Assembly (NCBI GenBank): GCA_041658785.1
Contig: JBAZZL010000036.1
Span: 1-11,394 of the forward strand
Length of the DNA: 11,394 nucleotides
Direction of reading: 5' to 3'
From: JAHJGG01 sp041658785
Lineage (GTDB): Bacteria; Patescibacteriota; Patescibacteriia; Magasanikbacterales; UBA922
The stretch's first letter is position 1. The number at the start of each line of letters is the position of its first letter. Below, piece by piece: positions 1-5,910 of this stretch. The position numbers and the translations under genes were made by a program. The notes under the pieces are model-generated. The model ran no database searches. It was given only the letters and a program-made list of their open reading frames with translations, and was not told where the DNA came from.

Positions 1-78
1 ATTGAACGTCGCAGTGAAATTCGGCTGGCAAATCAGCAAAAGGGTCAAATTTCTCCGCCGATTGGCGGATCAATTTGA
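1..78 (+). CDS. Possible 3' end of an upstream gene (partial)
   Basis: A frame open from base 1 ends in TGA at 76-78 and would encode a 25-residue tail ending in SPPIGGSI. The last residues are simply the translation of the hairpin at 54-69, as happens when such a palindrome sits at the end of a gene. A second frame (from base 2) is also open, to a TAG at 107-109, so the true frame cannot be decided from this stub. I recognise no domain. It may equally be non-coding. Confidence 0.25.
   Translation: MERRSEIRLANQQKGQISPPIGGSI
54..69. repeat. GC-rich hairpin TCCGCC-GATT-GGCGGA
   Basis: A 6-bp perfect stem with a 4-base loop. A sister copy with the same arms but an AGCT centre is at 3833-3848. 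In both places the hairpin lies 36-43 bases before a TTAG...CTAA dyad element and a gene start. No T-tract follows, so it does not look like a simple intrinsic terminator. It is more likely a dispersed intergenic palindrome. Confidence 0.7.
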
Positions 79-105
79 CACTCCACCTATTGTACAAGTG
101 TGGCG

Positions 106-127
106 TTAGATTCTGGAGTCAAACTAA
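106..127 (+). promoter_or_regulatory. Dyad leader element, copy 1
   Basis: The element reads TTAGATTCTGG followed by AGTCAAACTAA. The outer TTAG/CTAA arms are complementary (GTTAG/CTAAC if the flanking bases are counted). The inner GATTC-TG-GAGTC forms a second dyad with one G-T pair. It ends 10 bases before the ATG at 138. Copy 2 at 3892-3913 differs at only 2 of 22 positions, and the two copies also share GCG immediately upstream. No Shine-Dalgarno lies between the element and the ATG. Its function is unknown. A 5'-leader hairpin or a protein-binding site is possible. Confidence 0.55.
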
Positions 128-137
128 CTATAATCCT

Positions 138-395
138 ATGAAAACATCATTTTCGGAGGAAGAAGCGGTCCAGGTGGCGGTCAAACTTGAAATTAATTGG
201 GATAACTCGCCGTTTGACTTGGATCAGTTCAGGCGCGGGATGGATGTGGAGCTGGAACACGGCACGGTTGACGCCGGCACCAACGTTACCAATGACGACC
301 CGGTCATGACCGGCAAGATCGCCTTGGCGCACTTGCACGAGATTGCGGATTATTATGATCGGCTGGAAGAGATGGAGAGAGCGGCGGGATCATAA
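138..395 (+). CDS. DUF5661-like small protein
   Basis: An 85-aa soluble protein without signal peptide or membrane span. The conserved-looking core runs from about residue 20 to 80: a PFDLDQFRRGMDVELEHG stretch, a T-N-V-T-x-D-D segment, then TGKIALAHLHEIADYY and a charged helix. From memory this matches the DUF5661 family, which is small and of unknown function. The frame extends upstream to a TTG at 75, but the extra 21 residues only translate the dyad element, and the ATG at 138 gives the usual family length. There is no Shine-Dalgarno. A TATAAT lies at 129-134 but is too close to the ATG to serve it as an ordinary -10. The gene stands alone; the next promoter begins about 55 bases after its TAA. 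No enzymatic role can be inferred. Confidence 0.75.
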   Translation: MKTSFSEEEAVQVAVKLEINWDNSPFDLDQFRRGMDVELEHGTVDAGTNVTNDDPVMTGKIALAHLHEIADYYDRLEEMERAAGS

Positions 396-451
396 TGCCG
401 TTAAGAGCATTTGGAAGGTGAAGCGATATTATTTACAAAACATGGACGAGC

Positions 452-479
452 TTGTTTGATTCTTTTATTTTGCTATACT
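452..479 (+). promoter_or_regulatory. Extended -10 promoter for the 506-3570 unit
   Basis: TGC directly precedes the -10 hexamer TATACT at 474-479. A weak -35 TTGTTT lies at 452-457 with a 16-base spacer. Transcription would begin near 486, giving a leader of about 20 bases before the ATG at 506. The TTTTATTTTG stretch just upstream of the -10 is also present before the DUF4012 gene promoter (5871-5889). Confidence 0.55.
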
Positions 480-505
480 AACCACATTATTCTTAATTTA
501 TTTAT

Positions 506-1126
506 ATGCCAAAAAATAGATCATTGATTTATTGGATAGTTCTCATTATTGTTTCTGTTGGTGTCGGGGGATTTTTTTATTTTACAGCGCAGGAGCCCGG
601 GGTGGTGATGCCGTTGGTCAATGACGCAATGACGGATGATCAATCCCCGATTGTGGTTGAGGAGTTGCCGAACGGGGAGAAGGTGGTGAGGAATGTAGGA
701 AACAATGGTTATAGTTTTAAAATTCCACAGAAGTGGAATGCTTATAAAAACGAGCAATCCAACGTAGTTGTTATGGAAGAGGATGAACCGCAAAATGAGA
801 TGTATTTTGGCCCAGCAGTGGTTATTGGCGATACGAACATCGACACCTTGGAAGATTATTTGAATACGCAAGATAATTTAATAAACAGTGGAGTCACCAT
901 AACAAAAAATAATATTTTTTATGTCAAACAAGTTGCAGTAAGTTGGGTTAAAGCAGATTATTCTACATCGTATCAGCCGTCAAACGGAGAGATTGTTTAC
1001 ATTTATCATTTTTCACTTAACAAAAATGAGAATAAATATTTTGTAATTTTTTATTCGGCTTTAGAAGAGCAAACTCTCATTGATAATAAAGATAATTTAA
1101 TTTCTATAATTAGTGACCTTATTTAG
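506..1126 (+). CDS. Membrane-anchored extracytoplasmic protein, unknown function
   Basis: 206 aa. Residues about 7-28 (LIYWIVLIIVSVGVGGFFYF) form one hydrophobic segment after a short basic start, so the rest is probably outside the membrane. There is no lipobox cysteine. After an acidic linker (residues 35-60) comes a compact domain of about 145 residues that opens with NGYSFKIPQKW. That opening resembles the first strand of PsbP/DUF1795-type domains (typically Y.F.YP..W). This is a weak, memory-based resemblance, and I do not assign a family. The TAG stop overlaps the Shine-Dalgarno of the peptidase gene 8 bases downstream. The two are therefore almost certainly co-transcribed and probably translationally coupled, which suggests a joint role at the cell surface. 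The leader before its own ATG has no Shine-Dalgarno. Confidence 0.8.
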   Translation: MPKNRSLIYWIVLIIVSVGVGGFFYFTAQEPGVVMPLVNDAMTDDQSPIVVEELPNGEKVVRNVGNNGYSFKIPQKWNAYKNEQSNVVVMEEDEPQNEMYFGPAVVIGDTNIDTLEDYLNTQDNLINSGVTITKNNIFYVKQVAVSWVKADYSTSYQPSNGEIVYIYHFSLNKNENKYFVIFYSALEEQTLIDNKDNLISIISDLI

Positions 1127-1130
1127 GAGA
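1125..1130 (+). promoter_or_regulatory. Strong ribosome binding site overlapping upstream stop
   Basis: AGGAGA overlaps the TAG stop of the 206-aa gene and lies 4 bases before the ATG at 1135. It is the only clear Shine-Dalgarno among the genes before base 10800. It fits internal initiation within a two-gene transcript, whereas the promoter-proximal genes here have short leaders without one. Confidence 0.8.
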
Positions 1131-1134
1131 AAAC

Positions 1135-3570
1135 ATGAAAGCGCGATATCCACTTTTTATTTTTTGGTGTTTTTTTGTAATGATTTCTGCCACAGTATTT
1201 GCGGCGATAATTTTAAAGTTGCCATTTAAAAAAGACGAAGAGCAGGTAATAACCAGAGCTTACAATGATAGTACACATGTTGGAAAAGACAGATTTGCAC
1301 TTGATTTTACGATTGGGGGTTGTGACGGTTGGGATAGCGAGGTATTATCCATAGCAGATGGTAAGGTTATTACAGCAGAAACGGGACACGAACACGGAGA
1401 AAAAGGGAGTTATGGAAATCAAGTTGTTGTGGAGCATGAAGACGGAATCGAAAGTAGATATGCGCATTTGAATCAAGTTTTGGTGGAAGTTGGCGATAAA
1501 GTAGGGCAAGGGCAGCAGATTGGTACAGCAGGTAATACGGGTAATGTTGTAGGTACAGCTTGTAAAGAATATCCTGGCACTCACCTTCACTTTGTTATGT
1601 ATCAAAAGGACGAGGACGGTAAACTTCAGGCATACAAACCAGAACCGATATCTGGTTGCCCTGAGGTTGTTGCCGGCAAATCCTGCACCTCCGACAACAC
1701 CCTCTACGATCCAAATAAAACAGAGATAGAATCCACTGTCAATGTACCGCCTGAAATAAAACCCCAACCCCAACCATCCTCTCTCCTAAACCGCATAAAA
1801 TTATTCTTTTTACGGTTATTTTCAAATGAAAAGAAAGAAGAAACAAAAGCGGAACAGATCGCGCAAGTGGCAGGGGGTGATCAAGCGAACGAGAGTGAAG
1901 AGAAAGCGCCGACAGCGCCGACACTGGACGCTTTGACGGATGATCTTAAAATTCTTAATACTCCTCAAAACATTACCGTTATCCAAGGAGAAACAGAAAT
2001 GCCAGTTGTGGTCCAAGCAAGAAATACAGGCAGTAAAGATTGGACGCAGTCGGAGATTTCGGTAAATGTAGTCGGGGGGCTGGAGTTGAATAAAATTTAC
2101 CGCCATCCAACATGGCTAACCGGCTTTCGGCCGGCAAAACTTGATCAGGCGCGGGCGGCTTTCGGGGAAATAGGCACTTTTACCACGCTCATCAATCTGC
2201 CGCAGGAAGCAGGGATATACCAGTTTCGTTTACAGGTAGTAAGACAAGAAAGCAAGCAATTTTTACAAGTTGGTAATTTATTTTACACGCTCAATATCGC
2301 AGTTGCGGCAGGCGGCAACGCCCAAGGTTCTGCGGGTTCTACCGGCAGAGCCGCGCCATCAATCGGCGAACGAGCGAAGGAGGCTGTTGAGAAAGTCATT
2401 GATACCACACGGGGGGTGGTTGAAGAAGTTATCAAAGAAGTAAGAAAGGCGATAGAAAATTTGCCTATTCTCTGGAACAGCCCATCATCAAATAGTTCTC
2501 TGCCAAGCGTGGATAATGTCCAAAATGAAGAAAAAAAGATAGAAAAGGAAGCCGCAACCAGCACGCCCGATATTATAGCGCTGCCGGAGATCGCGATTAC
2601 ATTTCCCACTTCAACACCATATATCAGCGCCGCGAGCTCGACAATGATTACCGGCGTATTTTCATCTTCAACTTTTGCTATTTATGTTAATGGTTCATCC
2701 GGTGATATTGCAATGAACACGTCAACATACACTTGGAATTTGCCGTTAACGCTCGCGGAAACAACTACCACGCTTTCGTTTGTCGGTTGGAATCATCCGT
2801 TTACCACATCCACGCCGACAACTACGATTAAAATTATTTACTCTCCGCCATCGCCAGAGCCCAAACCGGTTGAGCTGGCAGGGCTCATAATTACTTCCCC
2901 CGTTGCCAGTTCCACTTACTACGCCAGCTCTACGCCGATTGTTGTTTCCGGAACAAAAGAAGAAAATATTACTGCCGTAGTATTGGTTGCAAATTCAACA
3001 ACTGTTACCAGCACGAATATGACGAGCAGCACATGGTCGTTTGGCGCTGTTGATCTGGAAGAGGGTGAACAAGAGTTTGGCATAGTGGGATATGATGCTC
3101 TTGGCAACCATTCCCCAACTTCTACCATTACTATTATTCTGGACAGCACGCCGCCGACAGTTGAGATAACTGGATCTGAAACGGACGAAGAAAATCGGAC
3201 TATTTTAATGTCATACAGCGGTACAGACGCGTCTGGGATTGAATCGTACACTGTGAAGTTGAGTTCGCCGATTTTCTCTTTGGAAGATGCGGTTGGTTGT
3301 ATAGAAATAGAAGGAGATATTACTTTCATTGACGAATTGATTGAAATTGGATCGGATGAACTGCCGCTTGAATCAATGCTGATTCCCGAGTGCGTCTGGT
3401 ATGTCGCGGAAACAAGCGAAACGAGCGTGTCAACATCATTTGCCGACAGGGATTCAGCTTTGCCTATATCAGGTTTCGTGCGGGCTGTTGATCGTGCCGG
3501 GAATATCAGCGAGTGGGTTTATGGAGAGGAATTGTTGTACAAAGGGTTTCCCCCGTTGGAATATTTATGA
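1135..3570 (+). CDS. M23-family metallopeptidase with NBR1-like and Ig-like domains
   Basis: 811 aa. Residues about 6-27 are a signal peptide or membrane anchor, placing the enzyme outside the cytoplasm. Residues 38-165 are an M23 (LytM/lysostaphin-type) peptidase domain with all expected metal and catalytic positions: H48 and D52 in HVGKD, H111 in RYAHL, and H150 and H152 in THLHF. It should be an active Zn enzyme cutting peptide bridges of peptidoglycan. A Pro- and charge-rich linker follows. Residues about 270-390 resemble the NBR1-type Ig-like (FW) domain (VQARNTGSKDW). An amphipathic helix spans about 411-447. At least three Ser/Thr-rich Ig-like beta units run from about 480 to 800, the last starting STPPTVEITG. 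It is long for an M23 protein; the extra domains may bind the envelope or a partner. The ATG is fixed by the Shine-Dalgarno. The stop is TGA, and an open stretch continues in frame beyond it to 3753. Confidence 0.88.
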   Translation: MKARYPLFIFWCFFVMISATVFAAIILKLPFKKDEEQVITRAYNDSTHVGKDRFALDFTIGGCDGWDSEVLSIADGKVITAETGHEHGEKGSYGNQVVVEHEDGIESRYAHLNQVLVEVGDKVGQGQQIGTAGNTGNVVGTACKEYPGTHLHFVMYQKDEDGKLQAYKPEPISGCPEVVAGKSCTSDNTLYDPNKTEIESTVNVPPEIKPQPQPSSLLNRIKLFFLRLFSNEKKEETKAEQIAQVAGGDQANESEEKAPTAPTLDALTDDLKILNTPQNITVIQGETEMPVVVQARNTGSKDWTQSEISVNVVGGLELNKIYRHPTWLTGFRPAKLDQARAAFGEIGTFTTLINLPQEAGIYQFRLQVVRQESKQFLQVGNLFYTLNIAVAAGGNAQGSAGSTGRAAPSIGERAKEAVEKVIDTTRGVVEEVIKEVRKAIENLPILWNSPSSNSSLPSVDNVQNEEKKIEKEAATSTPDIIALPEIAITFPTSTPYISAASSTMITGVFSSSTFAIYVNGSSGDIAMNTSTYTWNLPLTLAETTTTLSFVGWNHPFTTSTPTTTIKIIYSPPSPEPKPVELAGLIITSPVASSTYYASSTPIVVSGTKEENITAVVLVANSTTVTSTNMTSSTWSFGAVDLEEGEQEFGIVGYDALGNHSPTSTITIILDSTPPTVEITGSETDEENRTILMSYSGTDASGIESYTVKLSSPIFSLEDAVGCIEIEGDITFIDELIEIGSDELPLESMLIPECVWYVAETSETSVSTSFADRDSALPISGFVRAVDRAGNISEWVYGEELLYKGFPPLEYL

Positions 3571-3753
3571 GGCAGGATTTATCCGCCACACCAGTGGGAT
3601 TCATTCGCCGGAGGACAAGTTGCCGCGCGGATTCATTTGACGTTGGATGATTTTATTGATAAGGTAGAGGTGACTTGGATTCTAGTTTCTATTGCAACAC
3701 TTGATAAAAAAATTACAAGTTCCAAATTACAAATTCCAAATAAATTCCAATAA
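3571..3753 (+). other. In-frame open tail after the peptidase stop codon
   Basis: Directly after the TGA at 3568-3570 the same frame stays open for 60 codons to a TAA at 3751-3753. The predicted tail includes FAGGQVAARIHLTLDDFIDK and VEVTWILVS, alternating patterns that look like beta strands. It ends in KLQIPNKFQ, which is only translated intergenic repeat. It could be a decayed C-terminal piece cut off by a nonsense mutation, a rare readthrough extension, or chance: an open run of this length is not very unlikely. There is no independent start with a Shine-Dalgarno. Confidence 0.25.
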
Positions 3754-3832
3754 TCAAAATCCAAAATTTTCAAAACGTTAATACCTGTGTTTGAAATTTT
3801 ACTTTTGGGATTTGAGATTTATTTGTGATTTG
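3730..3832. repeat. AT-rich imperfect inverted repeat
   Basis: The left arm (3730-3776) is built from CAAATTCCAAATAAATTCC-like words. The right arm (3789-3832) reads as its imperfect reverse complement (GTTTGAAATTTT ... GATTTATTTGTGATTTG), with a loop of about 12 bases. RNA from it could fold into a long, weak hairpin downstream of the peptidase gene. It directly abuts the palindrome at 3833. The 3571-3914 spacer otherwise holds only the open tail, the palindrome and the elements listed next. Confidence 0.6.
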
Positions 3833-3848
3833 TCCGCCAGCTGGCGGA
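3833..3848. repeat. Perfect 16-bp palindrome TCCGCCAGCTGGCGGA
   Basis: An exact self-complementary palindrome with the same 6-base arms as the hairpin at 54-69. It ends 43 bases before the second dyad leader element. No T-tract follows. It is likely a dispersed intergenic palindrome, possibly a protein-binding site. Confidence 0.75.
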
Positions 3849-3854
3849 TTGAAA

Positions 3855-3883
3855 TTTGGTTATTTTTAAACATTATTGATAAT
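3855..3883 (+). promoter_or_regulatory. Possible promoter for the methyltransferase gene
   Basis: A -10-like GATAAT at 3878-3883 has a poor -35 TTTGGT at 3855-3860, with a 17-base spacer. If correct, transcription starts near 3890, so the whole dyad element at 3892-3913 would be the first part of the mRNA. The corresponding region of copy 1 (TGTACAA at 91-97) lies at the same distance from its dyad but is a poorer -10. Confidence 0.35.
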
Positions 3884-3891
3884 TTGTTGCG

Positions 3892-3913
3892 TTAGATTCT
3901 GGAATCAGACTAA
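3892..3913 (+). promoter_or_regulatory. Dyad leader element, copy 2
   Basis: The element reads TTAGATTCTGG followed by AATCAGACTAA. It supports TTAG/CTAA outer pairing with TCTG-GAAT-CAGA inside, or alternatively GATTC-TG-GAATC. It ends one base before the ATG at 3915 and there is no Shine-Dalgarno. It differs from copy 1 (106-127) at 2 of 22 positions. Its right half recurs in front of the DUF4012 gene (5899-5910). Confidence 0.6.
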
Positions 3914-3914
3914 T

Positions 3915-4436
3915 ATGTTCGCGCCAGACTTCTTATTAATTTTTTGGATAATACTCCTTATCGGGTGTATTATATTAATAATCCAGCTCATGCGCGGCGC
4001 GCCGTTTTTGCCGACTCATATGGAATCAGTCTTAAATATGGTCGCGCTCGCCAAGGTAAAAACAGGCGACAAGATGGTTGATTTGGGTTCGGGAGACGGG
4101 AGGATTGTAATCGCTTTTGCCAGAGAAGGCCTGGAAGCGCATGGCTATGATAACAATCCGATTCTTGTTTGGCTGTCGCGAAGAAAAATAAAGCGCGCCG
4201 GATTGCAAGATCGCGCTTTTATTCATTTCCAAAGTTTTTGGAGGGCTGACTTGTCTCGATTTTCAATTGTCACCCTCTTTGGCATGTCTCATATTATGAG
4301 TGGATTGGAAAAGAAGTTGAAAAAAGAATTGCCGTTAGGGGCGCGGGTGCTTTCCAACGCGTTTCGTTTTCCCAATTGGGAGCTGGCGGACAAGAAAGGG
4401 GCGGTGCTTTTGTTTGAGAATATTATTAGATATTAA
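3915..4436 (+). CDS. Membrane-anchored SAM methyltransferase, FAM173/ATPSCKMT-like
   Basis: 173 aa. Residues about 4-26 form one transmembrane helix, followed by APFLPTH and a class I methyltransferase fold. Motif I is VDLGSGDGRIVIAFA (D56, G58, G60, G62) and the SAM ribose-binding acid is probably D79 in HGYDNNP. The pattern of G-Y-x-x-N-P-x-L-V-W-x-S-R, then an FG segment, LEKKLKKEL and a FRFPNW end closely follows my memory of the FAM173 family. Its eukaryotic members are lysine methyltransferases of the mitochondrial ADP/ATP carrier and of ATP synthase subunit c. The substrate here is unknown; a membrane protein is likely given the anchor. The ATG at 3915 is preferred over a TTG at 3876, since the extra residues only translate the dyad element. 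A minisatellite begins directly after the TAA. Confidence 0.8.
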   Translation: MFAPDFLLIFWIILLIGCIILIIQLMRGAPFLPTHMESVLNMVALAKVKTGDKMVDLGSGDGRIVIAFAREGLEAHGYDNNPILVWLSRRKIKRAGLQDRAFIHFQSFWRADLSRFSIVTLFGMSHIMSGLEKKLKKELPLGARVLSNAFRFPNWELADKKGAVLLFENIIRY

Positions 4437-4592
4437 TGAATATTGACGGATATTGTGACGGATATTGTGATAGATATTGTGATAGATATTGACGGATATT
4501 GTGATAGATATTGTGATGAATATTGACGGATATTGTGACGGATATTGTGATAGATATTGTGATAGATATTGTGATAGATATTGACGAATATA
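4437..4592. repeat. Minisatellite of 12-bp and 10-bp units
   Basis: About 13 tandem units of the form RGATATTGTGAY (12 bp), interrupted by shorter RGATATTGAC or GAATATTGAC units (10 bp). A higher-order 80-bp period is present: 4438-4490 is repeated exactly at 4518-4570. The array starts immediately after the methyltransferase stop codon, and that gene's last codons (AGATATTAA) already resemble a unit. Most of the 212-base spacer before the glycosyltransferase gene consists of this array. The mix of 10- and 12-base units breaks every reading frame, so it is non-coding. Confidence 0.9.
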
Positions 4593-4648
4593 TAGGTATT
4601 GGGCGCGGCGCGGATCGTTATTAATAGAGATAATTGAAACAACACAAT

Positions 4649-5803
4649 ATGAAAATAGGGATTGACTGCCGCATGTTGGGCCCTGAACAGGGAGGCTTGG
4701 GACGGTATGCGGAACAGCTAGTCAACCATCTGATGGAAATTGATCAAGATAATCAATATGTTTTGTTATTATGTAAAGAAAACTGGGATTTGGTCATATT
4801 TGATGAGCAAAAGTTAATGGCCAGAGATCATTGGAAGAAAGTTTTGGCAGATTTTCCGTGGTATTCAGCGAGTGAACAAATCAAATTGGGAAAGATTATA
4901 AAAAAAGAAAATATTGATTTAATGCATTTTCCGCATTGGAACGTGCCTTTTTTTTATAATTGCCCTTTTGTGGTGACTATTCATGATTTGATTATGTTTC
5001 ATTATCCCAGGCGCGAGGCAAGCGCGCTTGGGCCTGCGGCATATTGGCTCAAGGATAAAGCATCGCGTATTGTGCTGCATCATGCAACCAAAGCGTCAAA
5101 ACACATTATTGTTACCAGCGAGTTTGTAAAGCGGGATGTCCATAATACGCTTGGGATTCCGCTCGAAAAGATGACGGTAACGCATCAAGCTCCTTTTTCC
5201 ATCCATCATAAGAGGTACCATGGGAGCAATAAAGAACAAATTTTCAAAAAATATGGCATTAACAAGCCGTATGTTTTATATGTGGGCGTTGCTTTTCCGC
5301 ACAAGAATTTAGCTGGCCTGTTGAGAGCATGGAAAATTTTTGAAGAGAAATATTCCAAAGATTATCAGCTTGTATTCGCGGGAAAAGAAAATTATTTTTA
5401 TCAAAAATTAAAATCAGACCAGATTATCGAGCAATTAGCAAACAAGCCGATTTTTACAAATTTTGTGGATGATGACGAACTGCGGGTTTTGTACGAAAAT
5501 TCTTATTTATATATATTTCCGAGCTTATCAGAAGGGTTTGGGCTGCCTCCGCTGGAAGCGATGAGCTATGGAGTGCCGGTCATTTCATCCAACCGCACCT
5601 GCCTGCCCGAGATTCTTGGGGATGCCGCGTTGTATTTTGATCCGGAAAATTACGAGCAAATGGCGGAATGCATGTATAGAGCGCTGACAGACAAAGATGT
5701 CTTGATTGAGTTGCAGCAAAACGCGAGGGGGCAGGTGAAGCTGTTTTCCTGGCGCAAGCTGGCTAGACAGACGATAGAGATTTATTCCAGATATAAAGTT
5801 TAG
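4649..5803 (+). CDS. GT4-family glycosyltransferase
   Basis: 384 aa, a normal length for a GT-B fold, retaining family 4 glycosyltransferase. The N-terminal Rossmann domain begins MKIGIDCRML, with a glycine-rich acceptor loop QGGLGRY (residues 14-20) and a conserved TIHDL (H112). The C-terminal nucleotide-sugar domain has the VGVAFPHKNL segment (K219) and the EX7E signature EGFGLPPLE (E295, E303), followed by MSYGVPVISSN. There is no signal peptide or membrane span, so it acts in the cytoplasm, moving a sugar from a nucleotide donor to a lipid carrier or growing glycan. Donor and acceptor cannot be read from sequence. The ATG at 4649 is chosen over a TTG at 4634 because residues start cleanly at MKIGID. 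No Shine-Dalgarno is evident and its promoter is unclear (possible TATTAA at 4619-4624). A terminator follows. It may supply glycan for surface structures built by its neighbours. Confidence 0.9.
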   Translation: MKIGIDCRMLGPEQGGLGRYAEQLVNHLMEIDQDNQYVLLLCKENWDLVIFDEQKLMARDHWKKVLADFPWYSASEQIKLGKIIKKENIDLMHFPHWNVPFFYNCPFVVTIHDLIMFHYPRREASALGPAAYWLKDKASRIVLHHATKASKHIIVTSEFVKRDVHNTLGIPLEKMTVTHQAPFSIHHKRYHGSNKEQIFKKYGINKPYVLYVGVAFPHKNLAGLLRAWKIFEEKYSKDYQLVFAGKENYFYQKLKSDQIIEQLANKPIFTNFVDDDELRVLYENSYLYIFPSLSEGFGLPPLEAMSYGVPVISSNRTCLPEILGDAALYFDPENYEQMAECMYRALTDKDVLIELQQNARGQVKLFSWRKLARQTIEIYSRYKV

Positions 5804-5853
5804 CGTCTGCTATTTATCGCCTGCCGCCGCTTGTCTATAATTACGAATTACGC

Positions 5854-5879
5854 AAGTCTCTGGGAGACTTTTTTATTTT
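5854..5879 (+). terminator. Intrinsic terminator after the glycosyltransferase gene
   Basis: AAGTCTC-TGG-GAGACTT is a perfect 7-bp stem with a 3-base loop, followed by TTTTATTTT. It starts 50 bases after the glycosyltransferase stop codon. The T-tract runs directly into the extended -10 of the DUF4012 gene, so terminator and promoter share sequence. Confidence 0.8.
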
Positions 5880-5880
5880 G

Positions 5881-5889
5881 TGCTATAAT
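5881..5889 (+). promoter_or_regulatory. Extended -10 promoter of the DUF4012 gene
   Basis: TGC followed by a consensus TATAAT at 5884-5889. No good -35 is visible, since that position falls inside the terminator hairpin. Transcription would start near 5896, giving a leader of about 15 bases. The -10 to ATG gap is 21 bases, identical to that of the next gene. Confidence 0.65.
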
Positions 5890-5898
5890 ATCAACATT

Positions 5899-5910
5899 AA
5901 TCAGGCTAAC
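5899..5910 (+). promoter_or_regulatory. Start-adjacent leader motif AATCAGGCTAAC
   Basis: This 12-mer directly abuts the ATG at 5911. It matches 10 of 12 bases of AATCAGACTAAT, which ends at the base just before the methyltransferase ATG (3903-3914), and 9 of 12 of AGTCAAACTAAC before the DUF5661-like gene (117-128). It makes up most of the predicted leader. The AGG at 5903-5905 is at best a weak Shine-Dalgarno. Confidence 0.4.

Noticed and set aside
105..128. Integron attC-like core (GTTAGAT directly before a gene, with CTAAC nearby)
   Set aside because: GTTAGAT matches the GTTRRRY core, but I found no RYYYAAC partner or folded attC body at a proper distance upstream of either copy, and no integrase is present.
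75..134. TTGACA at 75-80 and TATAAT at 129-134 as one promoter for the DUF5661-like gene
   Set aside because: They are 48 bases apart, far beyond the 15-19 base spacing, and the TATAAT is only 3 bases from the ATG.
3401..3640. Overlapping + strand open frame of 79 codons at the peptidase gene end
   Set aside because: It lies largely inside the well-supported peptidase frame, has no Shine-Dalgarno, and its product shows no recognisable pattern.
3568..3753. Recoding of TGA to glycine (as in some Patescibacteria), joining the peptidase to its tail and the DUF4012 gene to the next gene
   Set aside because: No long gene in the window contains an in-frame TGA, whereas a recoded genome would have many. 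The DUF4012 to DUF11-like fusion would also run through a clear promoter. Standard code 11 fits.
4437..4592. CRISPR array
   Set aside because: The units are 10-12 bp, contiguous and without unique spacers, and no cas gene is present.
4433..4645. Minus-strand frame of 70 codons with NIYHNIYH repeats
   Set aside because: It only translates the minisatellite. The 10- and 12-base units shift its repeat phase, so no coding selection is visible.
5836..5841. TATAAT just upstream of the glycosyltransferase terminator as a second promoter
   Set aside because: It has no -35 and no extended TG, and any transcript would be stopped after about 30 bases by the terminator. A tiny attenuated RNA is possible but unsupported.
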